Assembly: GCF_002086815.1 (NCBI RefSeq)
Contig: NZ_MVID01000019.1
Coordinates: 1-64,000 of the forward strand
Source of the DNA: Mycolicibacterium parafortuitum
GTDB taxonomy: Bacteria > Actinomycetota > Actinomycetes > Mycobacteriales > Mycobacteriaceae
Direction: 5' to 3'
Length of the DNA: 64,000 nucleotides
The position numbers and the translations under genes are program-made. The notes beneath the pieces were generated by a model. That model saw nothing but the letters and a program-made list of their open reading frames with translations. It was not told the DNA's origin and did not search any database. Shown one piece after another: positions 48,310-57,128 of the stretch (positions within the stretch are counted from its first letter, which is position 1; each line of letters begins with the position of its first letter).

Positions 48310-49359
48310 GTGGATTCTGACCGATACCTGACGCCGGAGTGGTCCCGCTCGGCGTTGCTGCTCATCGACGTCCAGCACGACTTCGTCGCGGGGTCGTCGG
48401 TGGTGAGCGGAACCGCCGAGCGGCTTCCGGCGATGGCGCGCCTCGCGGCGGCGTTCCGCGCCGCCGGGCGCCCGGTCATCCACATCGTGCGGTTGTACGA
48501 GCCGGGCGGGTCCGACGTCGATGCCGTGCGCCGTGCCGCGGTCGAGTCCGGTGCGCACATCGCCGCTCCGGGAACCGCCGGTGCGCAGATCGCGCAGACC
48601 CTGCTGCCGCAGCCGGTCGAGCTCGACTGCACGGCGCTGCTCGCCGGGGAGCTCCAGACGGTCGGTCCTGGCGAGTACGTCGTCTACAAGCCGCGGTGGT
48701 CGGCGTTCTTCAGGACCGCCCTGGACACGCAGTTGCGCACGATGGGCGTGAGCACCGTCGTCGTCGCGGGGTGCAACCTGCCGAACTGCCCGCGGGCCAC
48801 GTTGTTCGACGCGTCGGAACTCGACTACCGGACCGTGCTGGCCACCGACGCGACGTCGCAGACCACCCCGGAGCGGCTCGCCGACCTCACGCTGATCGGG
48901 GTGACCCTCGCCGACACCGCGACCATCACGGAAGCGCTTGCCGCCCAACAGGACACGCCTCCACAGATCCGGGTGGTCGCCGCGGTGGTGGTTGATGACG
49001 CCGGCCGGGCGCTCGTGGTCCGCAAGCGTGGGACGACGGCGTTCATGCAGCCGGGCGGCAAGCTCGACCCGGGCGAGTCGGCTCCGGACGCGCTGCGCCG
49101 CGAACTCGCCGAGGAACTCGGGGTGCACGTGGCGCCAACGGATGTCAGCCCGCTCGGGACCTACACCGCGGCGGCGGCCAACGAGCCCGGGCACCGGGTG
49201 TCTGCCGAACTGTTCGCCGTGACGTTGCGCGCCGAACCTTCCGCGCAGGCCGAGATCGACGAGATCGCGTGGATCGATCCGGCCCGGCCCGGGGACCTCG
49301 AGCTCGCGCCGTTGACGCGCGAGGCCGTGCTCGGGTTGGTGCGCCGAACCTGTGAATGA
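48310..49359 (+). CDS. Isochorismatase-Nudix fusion protein
   Basis: A 349-residue two-domain protein. Residues 1-210 are a cysteine hydrolase of the isochorismatase family, with the catalytic triad in place: Asp20 (LIDVQHDF), Lys127 (YKPRW) and Cys160 (CNLPNCPRATLFDA). Residues 220-349 are a Nudix hydrolase with a complete box at 250-272 (GKLDPGESAP, then RRELAEELGV). The pair suggests linked breakdown of an amide-containing nucleotide such as an NAD-type metabolite (nicotinamidase-like plus pyrophosphatase), unproven. GTG start at 48310; CAGAAT six bases upstream may be a leaderless -10. Divergent from the MTHFR operon. Confidence 0.85.
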   Translation: MDSDRYLTPEWSRSALLLIDVQHDFVAGSSVVSGTAERLPAMARLAAAFRAAGRPVIHIVRLYEPGGSDVDAVRRAAVESGAHIAAPGTAGAQIAQTLLPQPVELDCTALLAGELQTVGPGEYVVYKPRWSAFFRTALDTQLRTMGVSTVVVAGCNLPNCPRATLFDASELDYRTVLATDATSQTTPERLADLTLIGVTLADTATITEALAAQQDTPPQIRVVAAVVVDDAGRALVVRKRGTTAFMQPGGKLDPGESAPDALRRELAEELGVHVAPTDVSPLGTYTAAAANEPGHRVSAELFAVTLRAEPSAQAEIDEIAWIDPARPGDLELAPLTREAVLGLVRRTCE

Positions 49360-49429
49360 AAGCGCTCCCCCGCGGGTGCGTGCGTGCTTAGCTTGAGCAC
49401 CATCATTGTTCACCCCTGGTGAGGTCACC

Positions 49430-50965
49430 ATGCGGATCGAGGCCCACGACCCCCTGCACCGTCCCGAAGCGGACATCCAGGACAAGGGACTGTCACACAA
49501 CGCCGTCGGCCTGCTGGGCGGAACGGTTCTCGGGGTGTCCTCGGTGGCCCCCGCCTATGCGCTGACGGCCACCATCGGCATCCTGGTCGCCGAGGCGGGC
49601 ATGAAGATGCCGGTGGTGATCATCGCCGGCTTCCTGCCGATGTTCTTCGCCGCGTACGCGTATCGCGAGTTCAACAAGGTCGCACCCGACTGCGGGACGT
49701 CGTTCACCTGGACCACCAAGGCGTTCGGGCCGTACATCGGATGGCTCGGCGGGTGGGCGGCCGTGCTCGCGACGGTCATCGTGTTGTCCAACCTGGCCGG
49801 TGTCGCGGTGCAGTTCTTCTACCAGTTCATCGGCGACCTGTTCGGCAGCGAAGCCGTCGGCGCGCTGTGGGAGAACAAGCTGATCAACGTCGCGACCTGT
49901 GTGGCGTTCCTGGCGATCGCCACCGCGGTGTCCTATCGCGGCATCACCACCACCGAACGGGTCCAGTACGTCCTGGTCGGTTTCCAGATGGTGGTGCTGC
50001 TGGTGTTCGCGGGGATGGCGTTCGCGAAATCCGGCTCGTCGGAGACCGGCTTGTCGTTCAGCTGGGACTGGTTCAGCCCGGCAGGCCTGACGATGTCGAT
50101 GTTCATCGCGGGCCTGTCCGGGTCGATCTTCGCGTTCTGGGGCTGGGACACCGCGCTGACGGTCAACGAGGAGACCAAGGACTCCGACAAGACGCCGGGC
50201 CGTGCCGCGCTGCTGTGCGTGGTGTCGATCCTGCTGACCTATTTGCTGGTCGCCGTCGCGACCCAGATGTATGCCGGTGTCGGCACCGACGGTCTGGGTC
50301 TCGGTAACGAGGAGAACTCCGAAAACGTCTTCGGGGCGCTCGCGGAACCGGTGATGGGCGGCCCGCTGCATCTGTTCCTGTTCCTCGCCGTGGTGGCGTC
50401 CAGCGCCGCGAGCCTGATCACCACGTTCCTGCCGACCTCACGGACCATGCTGGCGATGGGCGCCTACAAGGCCTTCCCGACCCGGTTCGCCAAGATCCAC
50501 CCGCGGTTCATGACACCGTCCTATGCCCTGGTCGTCGCCGGGGTCGGCTCGGCGTTGTTCTACTCGGTGCTGACGCTGACCAGTGAGAACGTGCTCACCG
50601 ACACGATCTACTCGCTCGGCATCATGATCTGCTTCTACTACGGCCTGACCGCGTTCGCGTGCATCTGGTACTTCCGGCGCGAATTATTCTCCAGTGCACG
50701 CGGATTCGTGTTCAAGCTGCTGTTCCCGCTGCTCGGCGGCCTCGGCCTGCTCGGCGTCTTCGCGGTGACGCTGCGCGACAGCGCGTCCCCGGACTACGGC
50801 AGTGGCGCGAGCATCGGCGGCGTGGGCCTGGTGCTGATCCTCGGTCTCGGGTTGATCCTGCTCGGCATCGTGTTCATGATGATCATGCGCGCCCGGCAAC
50901 CGGCGTTCTTCCGCGGTGAGACGCTGCGCAAGGACACCCCGGTCCTCATCGTTGATGAACCCTAG
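49430..50965 (+). CDS. APC-family amino-acid permease
   Basis: A 511-residue transporter with 12 or more helices. GLSHNAVGLLGGTVLGVSSVAP and SIFAFWGWDTALTVNEETKDS identify the APC superfamily, closest to the actinobacterial amino-acid/polyamine group. The charged loop EETKDSDKTPG matches the conserved cytoplasmic motif. The substrate is unclear. GAGG precedes the ATG at 49430. It ends 3 bp from the convergent universal stress gene. Confidence 0.85.
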   Translation: MRIEAHDPLHRPEADIQDKGLSHNAVGLLGGTVLGVSSVAPAYALTATIGILVAEAGMKMPVVIIAGFLPMFFAAYAYREFNKVAPDCGTSFTWTTKAFGPYIGWLGGWAAVLATVIVLSNLAGVAVQFFYQFIGDLFGSEAVGALWENKLINVATCVAFLAIATAVSYRGITTTERVQYVLVGFQMVVLLVFAGMAFAKSGSSETGLSFSWDWFSPAGLTMSMFIAGLSGSIFAFWGWDTALTVNEETKDSDKTPGRAALLCVVSILLTYLLVAVATQMYAGVGTDGLGLGNEENSENVFGALAEPVMGGPLHLFLFLAVVASSAASLITTFLPTSRTMLAMGAYKAFPTRFAKIHPRFMTPSYALVVAGVGSALFYSVLTLTSENVLTDTIYSLGIMICFYYGLTAFACIWYFRRELFSSARGFVFKLLFPLLGGLGLLGVFAVTLRDSASPDYGSGASIGGVGLVLILGLGLILLGIVFMMIMRARQPAFFRGETLRKDTPVLIVDEP

Positions 50966-50967
50966 GT

Positions 50968-51852
50968 TCACCATCCCGAGTGCTTGGCACCGATCTCCGC
51001 CTTGGGCACCACGACCATCGGCACGTCGAGCACCCGCAGCATCTTCGCAGCGGTCGAACCGAGGAAGGTCCGCCGTGGGGCGCCGAGCCGGCTCGAACCG
51101 ACCATGATCAGGTCGCCGTCGTGCCAGGCGAGACTCTGGACGGCCTGCTCGACAGTGCCGCCCTCGACCACCGTCGCGGTGACCGGGAACCCCGTGGGCA
51201 ACGACTTCTTGGCGGCGTCGAGCGTGCGGAAGGCGTGATCCACCGCAGGGTGGTGCCCGCGGCCGGCGCTTCCGCTCGCCGAGTCCGGGTCGAGCGCCAC
51301 CAGCGACACCAGCCGCAGCGGGGTCTCCGCGGCCCTGGCGAACCGGAACGCGGTGTCCAGCAACAGGTCGGCGCCGGGACGTTCGCCGAGCGCGCACGTC
51401 ACCTCGCGGACCCGCTCGACCGTCGAGTCGCGGGCGCCGCGCGGAGCCACCACCACCGGCAGCGGCGACGAGTTCAGTAGCTCGTTGACCACCGCCCCGA
51501 GCGTGTAGTTCGCCGCCAGCCCGCCACCCGAACCGCCGACCACGATCGCCGACGCGTCGAGTTGGCCGGCCGCGTCGATCAATCCGGCGGCGAAGGAGTC
51601 GTGGAAATGGGCGTGGGTGCGGGCGACGATATCCGCGGGTACCGCGGCGAGCGCGTCCGACAGCCACTCTTGTGCCTGCTCGCTGAGCAGCTTGTCGTAT
51701 CCGCCGGTCGCGACGACGCTGCCGAGATTCCCGTGCCGCGCCAACACCAGGCAGATGTCGATCTCGGCGTCCAGCGTCCGGGCCAGCCGCACGGCGAGCG
51801 CCAAAGCGTCCGCGCCGCCGGGTGTGGCCAGATATCCGACCAACAATCTCAT
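50968..51852 (-). CDS. Universal stress protein with two USP domains
   Basis: A 294-residue tandem USP protein. Each half carries the ATP-binding motif: VVGGSGGGLAANYTLGAVV in the first half and VGSSRLGAPRRTFLGSTA (G-x2-G-x9-GS/T) in the second, with a conserved MRLLVGY opening. Such proteins bind ATP and help survival under hypoxia or stress. The start at 51852 is taken; an ATG at 51876 would overlap the EamA gene. Last gene of an SDR-EamA-USP operon. Confidence 0.88.
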   Translation of the reverse strand: MRLLVGYLATPGGADALALAVRLARTLDAEIDICLVLARHGNLGSVVATGGYDKLLSEQAQEWLSDALAAVPADIVARTHAHFHDSFAAGLIDAAGQLDASAIVVGGSGGGLAANYTLGAVVNELLNSSPLPVVVAPRGARDSTVERVREVTCALGERPGADLLLDTAFRFARAAETPLRLVSLVALDPDSASGSAGRGHHPAVDHAFRTLDAAKKSLPTGFPVTATVVEGGTVEQAVQSLAWHDGDLIMVGSSRLGAPRRTFLGSTAAKMLRVLDVPMVVVPKAEIGAKHSGW

Positions 51853-51865
51853 GGGCAACCGCCGA

Positions 51866-52774
51866 TCACGGGCCATGCCGGGGAGGCCCTGCGGCGCTGA
51901 TTGTGTCATGTTTGGCGCGCATGGCGAAGAGCCCACCGCCGATGACCAAGGCCATCCCCAGGTAGGCCGCGAGGGTGGGTCTGTGGTCCCACACGATCCA
52001 GTCGATGACGGCGGTGAAGACGATGACGGTGTAGATGAACGGGCCGAGCTTCTCCGCCGACGCATGACGATAGGCGGCGACGATCAAAGCTTGGGAAAAC
52101 AGTTGGGCCAAGCCCAGACCCACGAGCCACGGCCACCCGGCCGGGGCGACCGGCTCCCAGTCGGCCACCGCGATCGGCACCGACATCACCGTGGACAGCA
52201 GGAAGTAGTAGAACAGGATTCGCAGCGGGGGTTCGGTGGCGCCGAGCCAGCGCACCGACATCATGGCGACGGCCAGCAGCGCGGCGGCGGCGAGCGCGGA
52301 CGCCTCGCCCGCGGAGAAGCTGCGCCCCTGCGGTTGAAGCACCAGGACGATTCCGGCGAAACCGACGCCGGCCCCGATCCAGGTCGGTGCCGCGACGCGT
52401 TGGCGCGTCACCGCCCACGCGATCAACGGCATCCAGAGTGGGGCGCTGTAGGTCAGCAACGTGGCATTGGCGAGCGGAATCTGGGTGATCGCGAAGAACA
52501 GCGCGTACCAGCATCCTGTCCCGGTCACCGCACGCAGCATGTGCAAGCCGAACTTCGCGGTCCGCACCGACGCCCACCCGTCACGCGCCACGACCGGCAG
52601 GATGAACACCAGGCAGATCGCGTTCTGGAAGAGCAGCAGCACACCGGTGGAGGTGTACTGGCCCGAGACCTTCGCCAGCGTGCCGACCATGGCCACGCAG
52701 AAGAACGCCGCGGTGGTGAGAAATGCTCCGAGAAGCAGGTTTTCGTCGCGGTAGCCGACGCGCTCAGCGTTCAC
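51866..52774 (-). CDS. EamA/DMT-superfamily transporter
   Basis: A 302-residue membrane protein with ten predicted helices arranged as two EamA repeats (LLLFQNAICLVFILPVV, LANATLLTYSAPLWMPLIAW in repeat 1; IFYYFLL and LIVAAYRHASAEKLGPFIYT in repeat 2). The family exports or imports small organic compounds; the substrate is unknown. GTG start at 52774, overlapping the SDR stop by 11 bp, and 13 bp from the USP start, so it is part of the same operon. Confidence 0.83.
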   Translation of the reverse strand: MNAERVGYRDENLLLGAFLTTAAFFCVAMVGTLAKVSGQYTSTGVLLLFQNAICLVFILPVVARDGWASVRTAKFGLHMLRAVTGTGCWYALFFAITQIPLANATLLTYSAPLWMPLIAWAVTRQRVAAPTWIGAGVGFAGIVLVLQPQGRSFSAGEASALAAAALLAVAMMSVRWLGATEPPLRILFYYFLLSTVMSVPIAVADWEPVAPAGWPWLVGLGLAQLFSQALIVAAYRHASAEKLGPFIYTVIVFTAVIDWIVWDHRPTLAAYLGMALVIGGGLFAMRAKHDTISAAGPPRHGP

Positions 52775-53663
52775 CGGGTGCGCGCCCGGTCTGTGGTGTG
52801 GAGCGCTTCATCACGCTGTTGAGCAGCCGCGGCGAGATGAGGTCGAGCGCACGCAGCGGGATCATCTTGCGCGGCATGATCCGCACCGGCCGGGTCTGCG
52901 CGGCGGTCACGATCCAGTCTGCCGCCTCGTCGGCGCTCAACGCGGCGAGGCCGTCGTAGGCGCGGGTCGGCGCGATCATCGGAGTGGCCACCAACGGGTA
53001 GTAGATCGTCGTCGATCGCACACCGGAGTCGGCGAGTTCGTTGTCGATGACTCTGCTCACGGCGCTCAGCGCGGCCTTGGACGCGTTGTAGACGCCGAAC
53101 AGCGGTGAGGACTCCGGCATCACGCGCCAGCTGGAGATGTTGATGATGTGCCCGTCGCCGCGCTCGACCATGCCGGGCGCGATCCCACGGATCAGCCGCA
53201 GCGGCGCGTAGTAGTTCAGCGCGATGGTGCGCTCGACATCGTGCCAGCGGTCCAAGGATTCGAGCAGGGAACGCCGGATCGACCGGCCGGCGTTGTTGAC
53301 GAGAACATCCACCCGGCCGGCGCGGTGTACGAGGGCATCGACGGCCTCGAGATCGGACAGGTCGGTGGGCATCGCGATGGCCTGACCACCGCGAGCGGTG
53401 ATCCGATCGGCGACGCCGGTCAGCAGGTCGCCGCGGCGGGCCACCAGGATCACCACCGCACCCCGGTCCGCGAGCTTGCCGGCGGCGGCCTCACCGATCC
53501 CGGACGACGCACCCGTGATGAGAATCCGCTTGCCCCGCAGGTCGATACGGGCAGGGTTACGAGGGCGGGGCAACGGCCGCATCCCCGCCAGGCGCAGTGC
53601 CCGACGCAATGTGTCGGGCGGTACCCGCTCGGCCGGCCGGCCGGTTCCCGCTATCTCGATCAT
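52764..53663 (-). CDS. Short-chain dehydrogenase/reductase
   Basis: A 299-residue SDR: cofactor motif TGASSGIG (after a 50-residue N-terminal extension), NNAG, catalytic Ser in IINISSWR and Y-x3-K as YNASK. The VILVARRGDLL stretch after strand 2 suggests NADP(H) preference (Arg in position). A C-terminal helix rich in basic residues may touch a membrane. GGAAGG precedes the ATG at 53663. First gene of the operon with EamA and USP; biotin transporter genes end 100 bp upstream in the same direction. Confidence 0.88.
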   Translation of the reverse strand: MIEIAGTGRPAERVPPDTLRRALRLAGMRPLPRPRNPARIDLRGKRILITGASSGIGEAAAGKLADRGAVVILVARRGDLLTGVADRITARGGQAIAMPTDLSDLEAVDALVHRAGRVDVLVNNAGRSIRRSLLESLDRWHDVERTIALNYYAPLRLIRGIAPGMVERGDGHIINISSWRVMPESSPLFGVYNASKAALSAVSRVIDNELADSGVRSTTIYYPLVATPMIAPTRAYDGLAALSADEAADWIVTAAQTRPVRIMPRKMIPLRALDLISPRLLNSVMKRSTPQTGRAPGER

Positions 53664-53763
53664 CGACGCCTTCCGTGGTGCACCGCCGGCTCCAAGGTGG
53701 GCGCCTCGCCACATTCTGCGCGACCGGGTGCCGCGGGGCGTGGTGAACGCGGTGATCGGAGGG

Positions 53764-54366
53764 TCAGTCGATCCCGCGGGCGATCAGCGCCTCGCTGAAA
53801 TCGTCGGCCGCGCGCAGCGCCGCGACCACAACGGGGACGAACACGATGCGCGGCGAGATCCGCAGCCCGCGCGCCCGGCGGGCCTCCTCGACTTGACGGA
53901 TGATGTCCACCAGCAGCGGGATCGACCGGATCGTCAGCGCCAGCGCGATGGCCACCTGCCGGGCCGGGAACCCGAACCTCGCCAGCGGCGCCATCGCCCG
54001 CGTCGCCGCGTCCAGCATGTCGGTCGTCCGGGTCGTCGTCGTCACGATCGCGGCCAGGCCCACCGCCAGCAGCAGCACCCCGCACACCACCAGAGCGCGG
54101 CGCCAGCCCGTCAGCAGCAGCTGCAGCACGAAGATCGCCGCGACCACCCACAGCACCGGGCGCAGTTGGGCGGCCAGCGCGCCCACCGGCAGCCGGGCGC
54201 AGGCGATCACCGCGGCCACCGCTGCCGCGGCCACGGCCAACCGCATCGGGGAGTCGACCGCCACCGTCATCGCGACGATGACCACGCCGAGGCCGACCAG
54301 CTTCATCCCGGCGGGCATCCGGTGCAGCCAGGACCGTCCGGGCCGGTAGTCCCCCAGCACCGTCAC
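53764..54366 (-). CDS. bioN: ECF transporter transmembrane subunit (BioN/EcfT type)
   Basis: A 200-residue membrane protein with about five helices and the two Ala-Arg-Gly-type coupling motifs of EcfT proteins near its C-terminus (EEARRARGLR is clear, followed by RAADDFSEALIARG). In energy-coupling-factor transporters this subunit links ATPases to the substrate-binding component. Its GTG overlaps the upstream ATPase stop (GTGA). In this operon with bioY it is expected to serve biotin uptake. Confidence 0.85.
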   Translation of the reverse strand: MTVLGDYRPGRSWLHRMPAGMKLVGLGVVIVAMTVAVDSPMRLAVAAAAVAAVIACARLPVGALAAQLRPVLWVVAAIFVLQLLLTGWRRALVVCGVLLLAVGLAAIVTTTTRTTDMLDAATRAMAPLARFGFPARQVAIALALTIRSIPLLVDIIRQVEEARRARGLRISPRIVFVPVVVAALRAADDFSEALIARGID

Positions 54367-55058
54367 GACATCAGCTTCCGATAGACCGCCAGCGCCGCGG
54401 CGGGCACGTCGTCGGCCACCACGCGGCCGTCGTCGAGCACGACGACCCGGTCGGCGTCGCCCGCCAACTCCAGGTCGTGGGTGACCAGCACGAGCTGGGT
54501 GTCCAGCGCGGCGAACGCGCCGCGCAGCATCCGCGCGTTGCGCAGGTCGAGCAGGGTGGTCGGTTCGTCGGCGACCACCACCGAGGGTTCGGTGACCAGG
54601 ACAGTCGCCAGCGCCAGCAGCTGCTTCTGGCCGCCGGAGAGCAGATGTGCGGGCTGATCCGCATGCCCTGCGAGCCCGAACCGGTCGAGCACCGCAGCCA
54701 CCCGCTCAGTGCGCGCGGCGCGGTCCAGCCGGTGCCGCGACAGCGACAGTTCCACGTCCTCGGCGACGGTGGGCATCAGGATCTGGCGGTCCGGATCGGT
54801 GAACACGAACCCGACCGTGCGGCGCACCTGCCGGGTGGACCGCTTGGTGTCCAGACCGTGCACCCGCACCGACCCCCGGTCGGGCATCACCAGGCCGTTG
54901 AACATGCGGGCCAGCGTCGACTTGCCGCTGCCGTTGGCACCGACGATGGCGATCCGGCGCTCGGTCAGCGTCAGCGACACGTCGCGCAGCACCCGGCGGT
55001 CGCCGAACGCGTGGGACACCCCGTCGACGACGAGGGCGCCGGGCGGGTCGTCAGGCAT
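54363..55058 (-). CDS. bioM: ECF transporter ATPase (BioM/CbiO type)
   Basis: A 231-residue ABC ATPase with Walker A GANGSGKST (40-48), Q-loop region FVFTDPDRQILMPTV, signature LSGGQKQLLAL, Walker B VVVADEPT and the switch His in VTHDLE. The CbiO-type sequence fits a cobalt/biotin ECF module; with bioY immediately upstream, biotin is the likely substrate. The gene overlaps bioY by 8 bp and bioN by 4 bp, so the three are one operon. Confidence 0.9.
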   Translation of the reverse strand: MPDDPPGALVVDGVSHAFGDRRVLRDVSLTLTERRIAIVGANGSGKSTLARMFNGLVMPDRGSVRVHGLDTKRSTRQVRRTVGFVFTDPDRQILMPTVAEDVELSLSRHRLDRAARTERVAAVLDRFGLAGHADQPAHLLSGGQKQLLALATVLVTEPSVVVADEPTTLLDLRNARMLRGAFAALDTQLVLVTHDLELAGDADRVVVLDDGRVVADDVPAAALAVYRKLMS

Positions 55059-55668
55059 CGGATCGGCGGGCCCGCCACGGCGTGATCAGGCCCGGCCGGG
55101 CGCGGTGCACCTGGGCGGCGACGTAGGCGCACACCACGGCTTTGGCGATATCGCCGGGAATGTAGATCCCGTTGGTGGACAACGCCGCCCACCAGTTCAG
55201 GTCGGTGCGCAGCATCAGTCCGACCGTGCCGAACAGGTAGATGACGCCCATCCCGCCCACGATGTTGATCAGGATGCCCCAGGCCACCCGGTAGCGCGGC
55301 ATCATCAGCGCGGTCAGGACCCCGATCACCACGACGGCGGGTAACCAGCCGACGAAGAAGCCCGCGGTCGGCGAGGACAGTGACACCAGGCCGGTGCGGC
55401 CGCCGGCCAGGATCGGCAGCCCGGCGACGGCCAGGGTCGCGAACAGCGCGATGGCCAGCAGTCCTTTGCGTGGGCCGAGGATCGACCCGGCGAGCATCAC
55501 GCCCAGTGTCTGCAGGGTGATCGGCACCCCGGTCGGCCCGAGCGTCAGGGTGCCCGGCAGGCCCAGGGCTGCGAGCAGACCGGCGAACACCGCGGCCTGC
55601 GTCAGGTCCCGCCACTCGAGGCGGCCGAAGCGGGCCGTGCCGGCGGGGCCGGAGGTCTCAGGGTTCAC
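55051..55668 (-). CDS. bioY: BioY, biotin-specific S component
   Basis: A 205-residue membrane protein with six helices and typical BioY blocks: LTLGPTGVPITLQTLGVMLAG, GPRKGLLAIALFATLAVAGLP, GGRTGLVSLSSPTAGFFVG and FIPGDIAKAVV-like GIYIPGDIAKAVVCAYVA. It binds and moves biotin across the membrane with BioM and BioN. The GTG start at 55668 is exactly six bases after a -10 hexamer, so the message is probably leaderless. First gene of bioYMN; biotin would supply acyl-CoA carboxylases (established for the vitamin). Confidence 0.9.
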   Translation of the reverse strand: MNPETSGPAGTARFGRLEWRDLTQAAVFAGLLAALGLPGTLTLGPTGVPITLQTLGVMLAGSILGPRKGLLAIALFATLAVAGLPILAGGRTGLVSLSSPTAGFFVGWLPAVVVIGVLTALMMPRYRVAWGILINIVGGMGVIYLFGTVGLMLRTDLNWWAALSTNGIYIPGDIAKAVVCAYVAAQVHRARPGLITPWRARRSDA

Positions 55669-55674
55669 CCCGGA

Positions 55675-55680
55675 ATTATC
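55675..55680 (-). promoter_or_regulatory. -10 of a leaderless bioYMN message
   Basis: GATAAT lies six bases before the bioY GTG on the minus strand, so transcription would begin at the start codon. No Shine-Dalgarno sequence and no BirA/BioQ-like palindrome was recognised. Confidence 0.55.
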
Positions 55681-55737
55681 GTCGATGCCCGGCTGTGAGA
55701 GCCGCCTCCCCCGGCGGCCACCAGGTCGGGGGTGACG

Positions 55738-55743
55738 TACCGT
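55738..55743 (+). promoter_or_regulatory. -10 of a leaderless message for the Vgb-like protein
   Basis: TACCGT fits TAnnnT and lies six bases before the GTG at 55750, which is therefore chosen as start rather than the in-frame GTG at 55732. Confidence 0.5.
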
Positions 55744-55749
55744 CGTGCC

Positions 55750-56601
55750 GTGAGTGGGGTCCTCGATATCGCGGTGTCCGGCGGTCCGTATGCGCTCGCC
55801 CCGGGCCCCGACGGCGCCATCTGGGTCACGCTGGTCCAGTCCGGGGAGATCGCACGCATCGCGCCGGACGGTGGATTGGACATCTTTCCGGTGGCCCCGC
55901 ACAGCAAGCCATCGAACATCGTCGCCGCGCCGGACGGAGCCCTGTGGTTCACCCGCAGCGGGGACGACCGGATCGGCCGTATCGCCGTGGACGGCGCGCA
56001 GCGCGAGATCGAGCTGCCCGACGGGAGCGCACCATCGTGTCTGTGCGTCGGACCCGATGAAGCGCTGTGGTTCACCACGACGACCTCGGGCACGGTGAGC
56101 CGGATCGGTGCCGACGATGAGGTGGACGTGGTGGCAGTCCCGCGGGGCGACCCGACGATGATCACCACGGGCCCCGATGGCGCGCTGTGGTTCACCCTCC
56201 ACCGCGGCAGCGCCATCGGACGGCTCGACATGGCTGGGACGGTGAGCGTCCGGCAGACCCCGACCCCGTCTTCGGGGCCCGTCGGCATCACCGCGACGCA
56301 CGATGATGCGCTGTGGTTCACCGAAACTCGGGCCGGCAAGCTGGGCCGCATTCCGCTCGACGAAGCGATTCAGGAACTTGACCTACCGGGCAAGCCCCAC
56401 ACGGTGATCGCCGATCAGGCGGACGGAGTCTGGGTCAGCCTGTGCGAATCCGACCAGCTCGCCCGTGTCAGCGCCGACGGCGAGGTCATGCTGATCGACC
56501 TGCCCGCAGGCAGCGAGCCCCGTGGACTGGCGATGGCCACCGACGGGGCGCTGTGGGCTGCTCTCGAAGCCGGGTACGTCGTGCGCCTGCCCACCAACTA
56601 G
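55750..56601 (+). CDS. Virginiamycin B lyase-like seven-bladed beta-propeller
   Basis: A 283-residue propeller made of seven repeats of about 40 residues, each with a GPDGALWFT-type strand (AIWVT, ALWFT, ALWFTT, ALWFTL, ALWFTE, GVWVSL, ALWAAL). This is the Vgb/SMP-30-like fold of streptogramin lyase, which linearises type B streptogramins. A His is present in the blade KPHTVIAD, and a Glu in WFTETRAGKLG, near where Vgb has its catalytic residues, but the full catalytic set was not verified. No signal peptide. It could be a genuine lyase or a binding protein. Confidence 0.75.
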   Translation: MSGVLDIAVSGGPYALAPGPDGAIWVTLVQSGEIARIAPDGGLDIFPVAPHSKPSNIVAAPDGALWFTRSGDDRIGRIAVDGAQREIELPDGSAPSCLCVGPDEALWFTTTTSGTVSRIGADDEVDVVAVPRGDPTMITTGPDGALWFTLHRGSAIGRLDMAGTVSVRQTPTPSSGPVGITATHDDALWFTETRAGKLGRIPLDEAIQELDLPGKPHTVIADQADGVWVSLCESDQLARVSADGEVMLIDLPAGSEPRGLAMATDGALWAALEAGYVVRLPTN

Positions 56602-56620
56602 GCGGCCCGCCCCCAGGGTG

Positions 56621-57055
56621 TCACCGAGTCGGCGCGATCGCGGCGACGATCGCGGCGGTGTCCCAGTAGAACGGCCACACCTCGGCGATCCGTCCGTCGG
56701 CGATGCGCAGGGTCTGCAGGATCGGGAAGCTCACCTCGCGGCGGCTCGCCCGCGCCCGGGCACGGACCCGGGTCCGGACCACGGCGGTCTCGCCGGTGGC
56801 CAGGAACTGCTGATCGAGCATCTCGAACTCCGACCAGGTGGCGGCCATGGCCGCGAAGAAGGCCCGCATCCCGTCGTGACCGCGCCACACCCCGCCGTAC
56901 GGAAGAGCCGTGGCCTGGCACAACACCACATCCGTGGCGAAATACGGTGCGAGAACGTCGAAGTCGCCGTGACAGGGCCCGCCGGAAGCCAGGTATTCGC
57001 GTTCGGCGGCGTACATGCCGCGCAGGATGTGGGTGCAATCGGTGAAGGTTTGCAT
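56621..57055 (-). CDS. SnoaL/NTF2-like protein
   Basis: A 144-residue protein with the SnoaL fold (TFTDCTHILRGMYAAEREYLAS at the start; EVSFPILQTLRIADGRIAEVWPFYWD at the end). Such proteins act as isomerases or small-molecule binders. It is divergent from the LuxR gene with 73 bp between starts, and a second SnoaL-like gene sits at the far end of that regulator. The ATG at 57055 is preferred to the longer frame that overlaps the LuxR gene start region. Confidence 0.75.
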   Translation of the reverse strand: MQTFTDCTHILRGMYAAEREYLASGGPCHGDFDVLAPYFATDVVLCQATALPYGGVWRGHDGMRAFFAAMAATWSEFEMLDQQFLATGETAVVRTRVRARARASRREVSFPILQTLRIADGRIAEVWPFYWDTAAIVAAIAPTR

Positions 57056-57128
57056 ACCGGGAAGACGGCGACTGCACGCCGAATGTGAGATGCGAGCCGG
57101 CCGCACGGGTCCGAATGCGAAAAAACGC

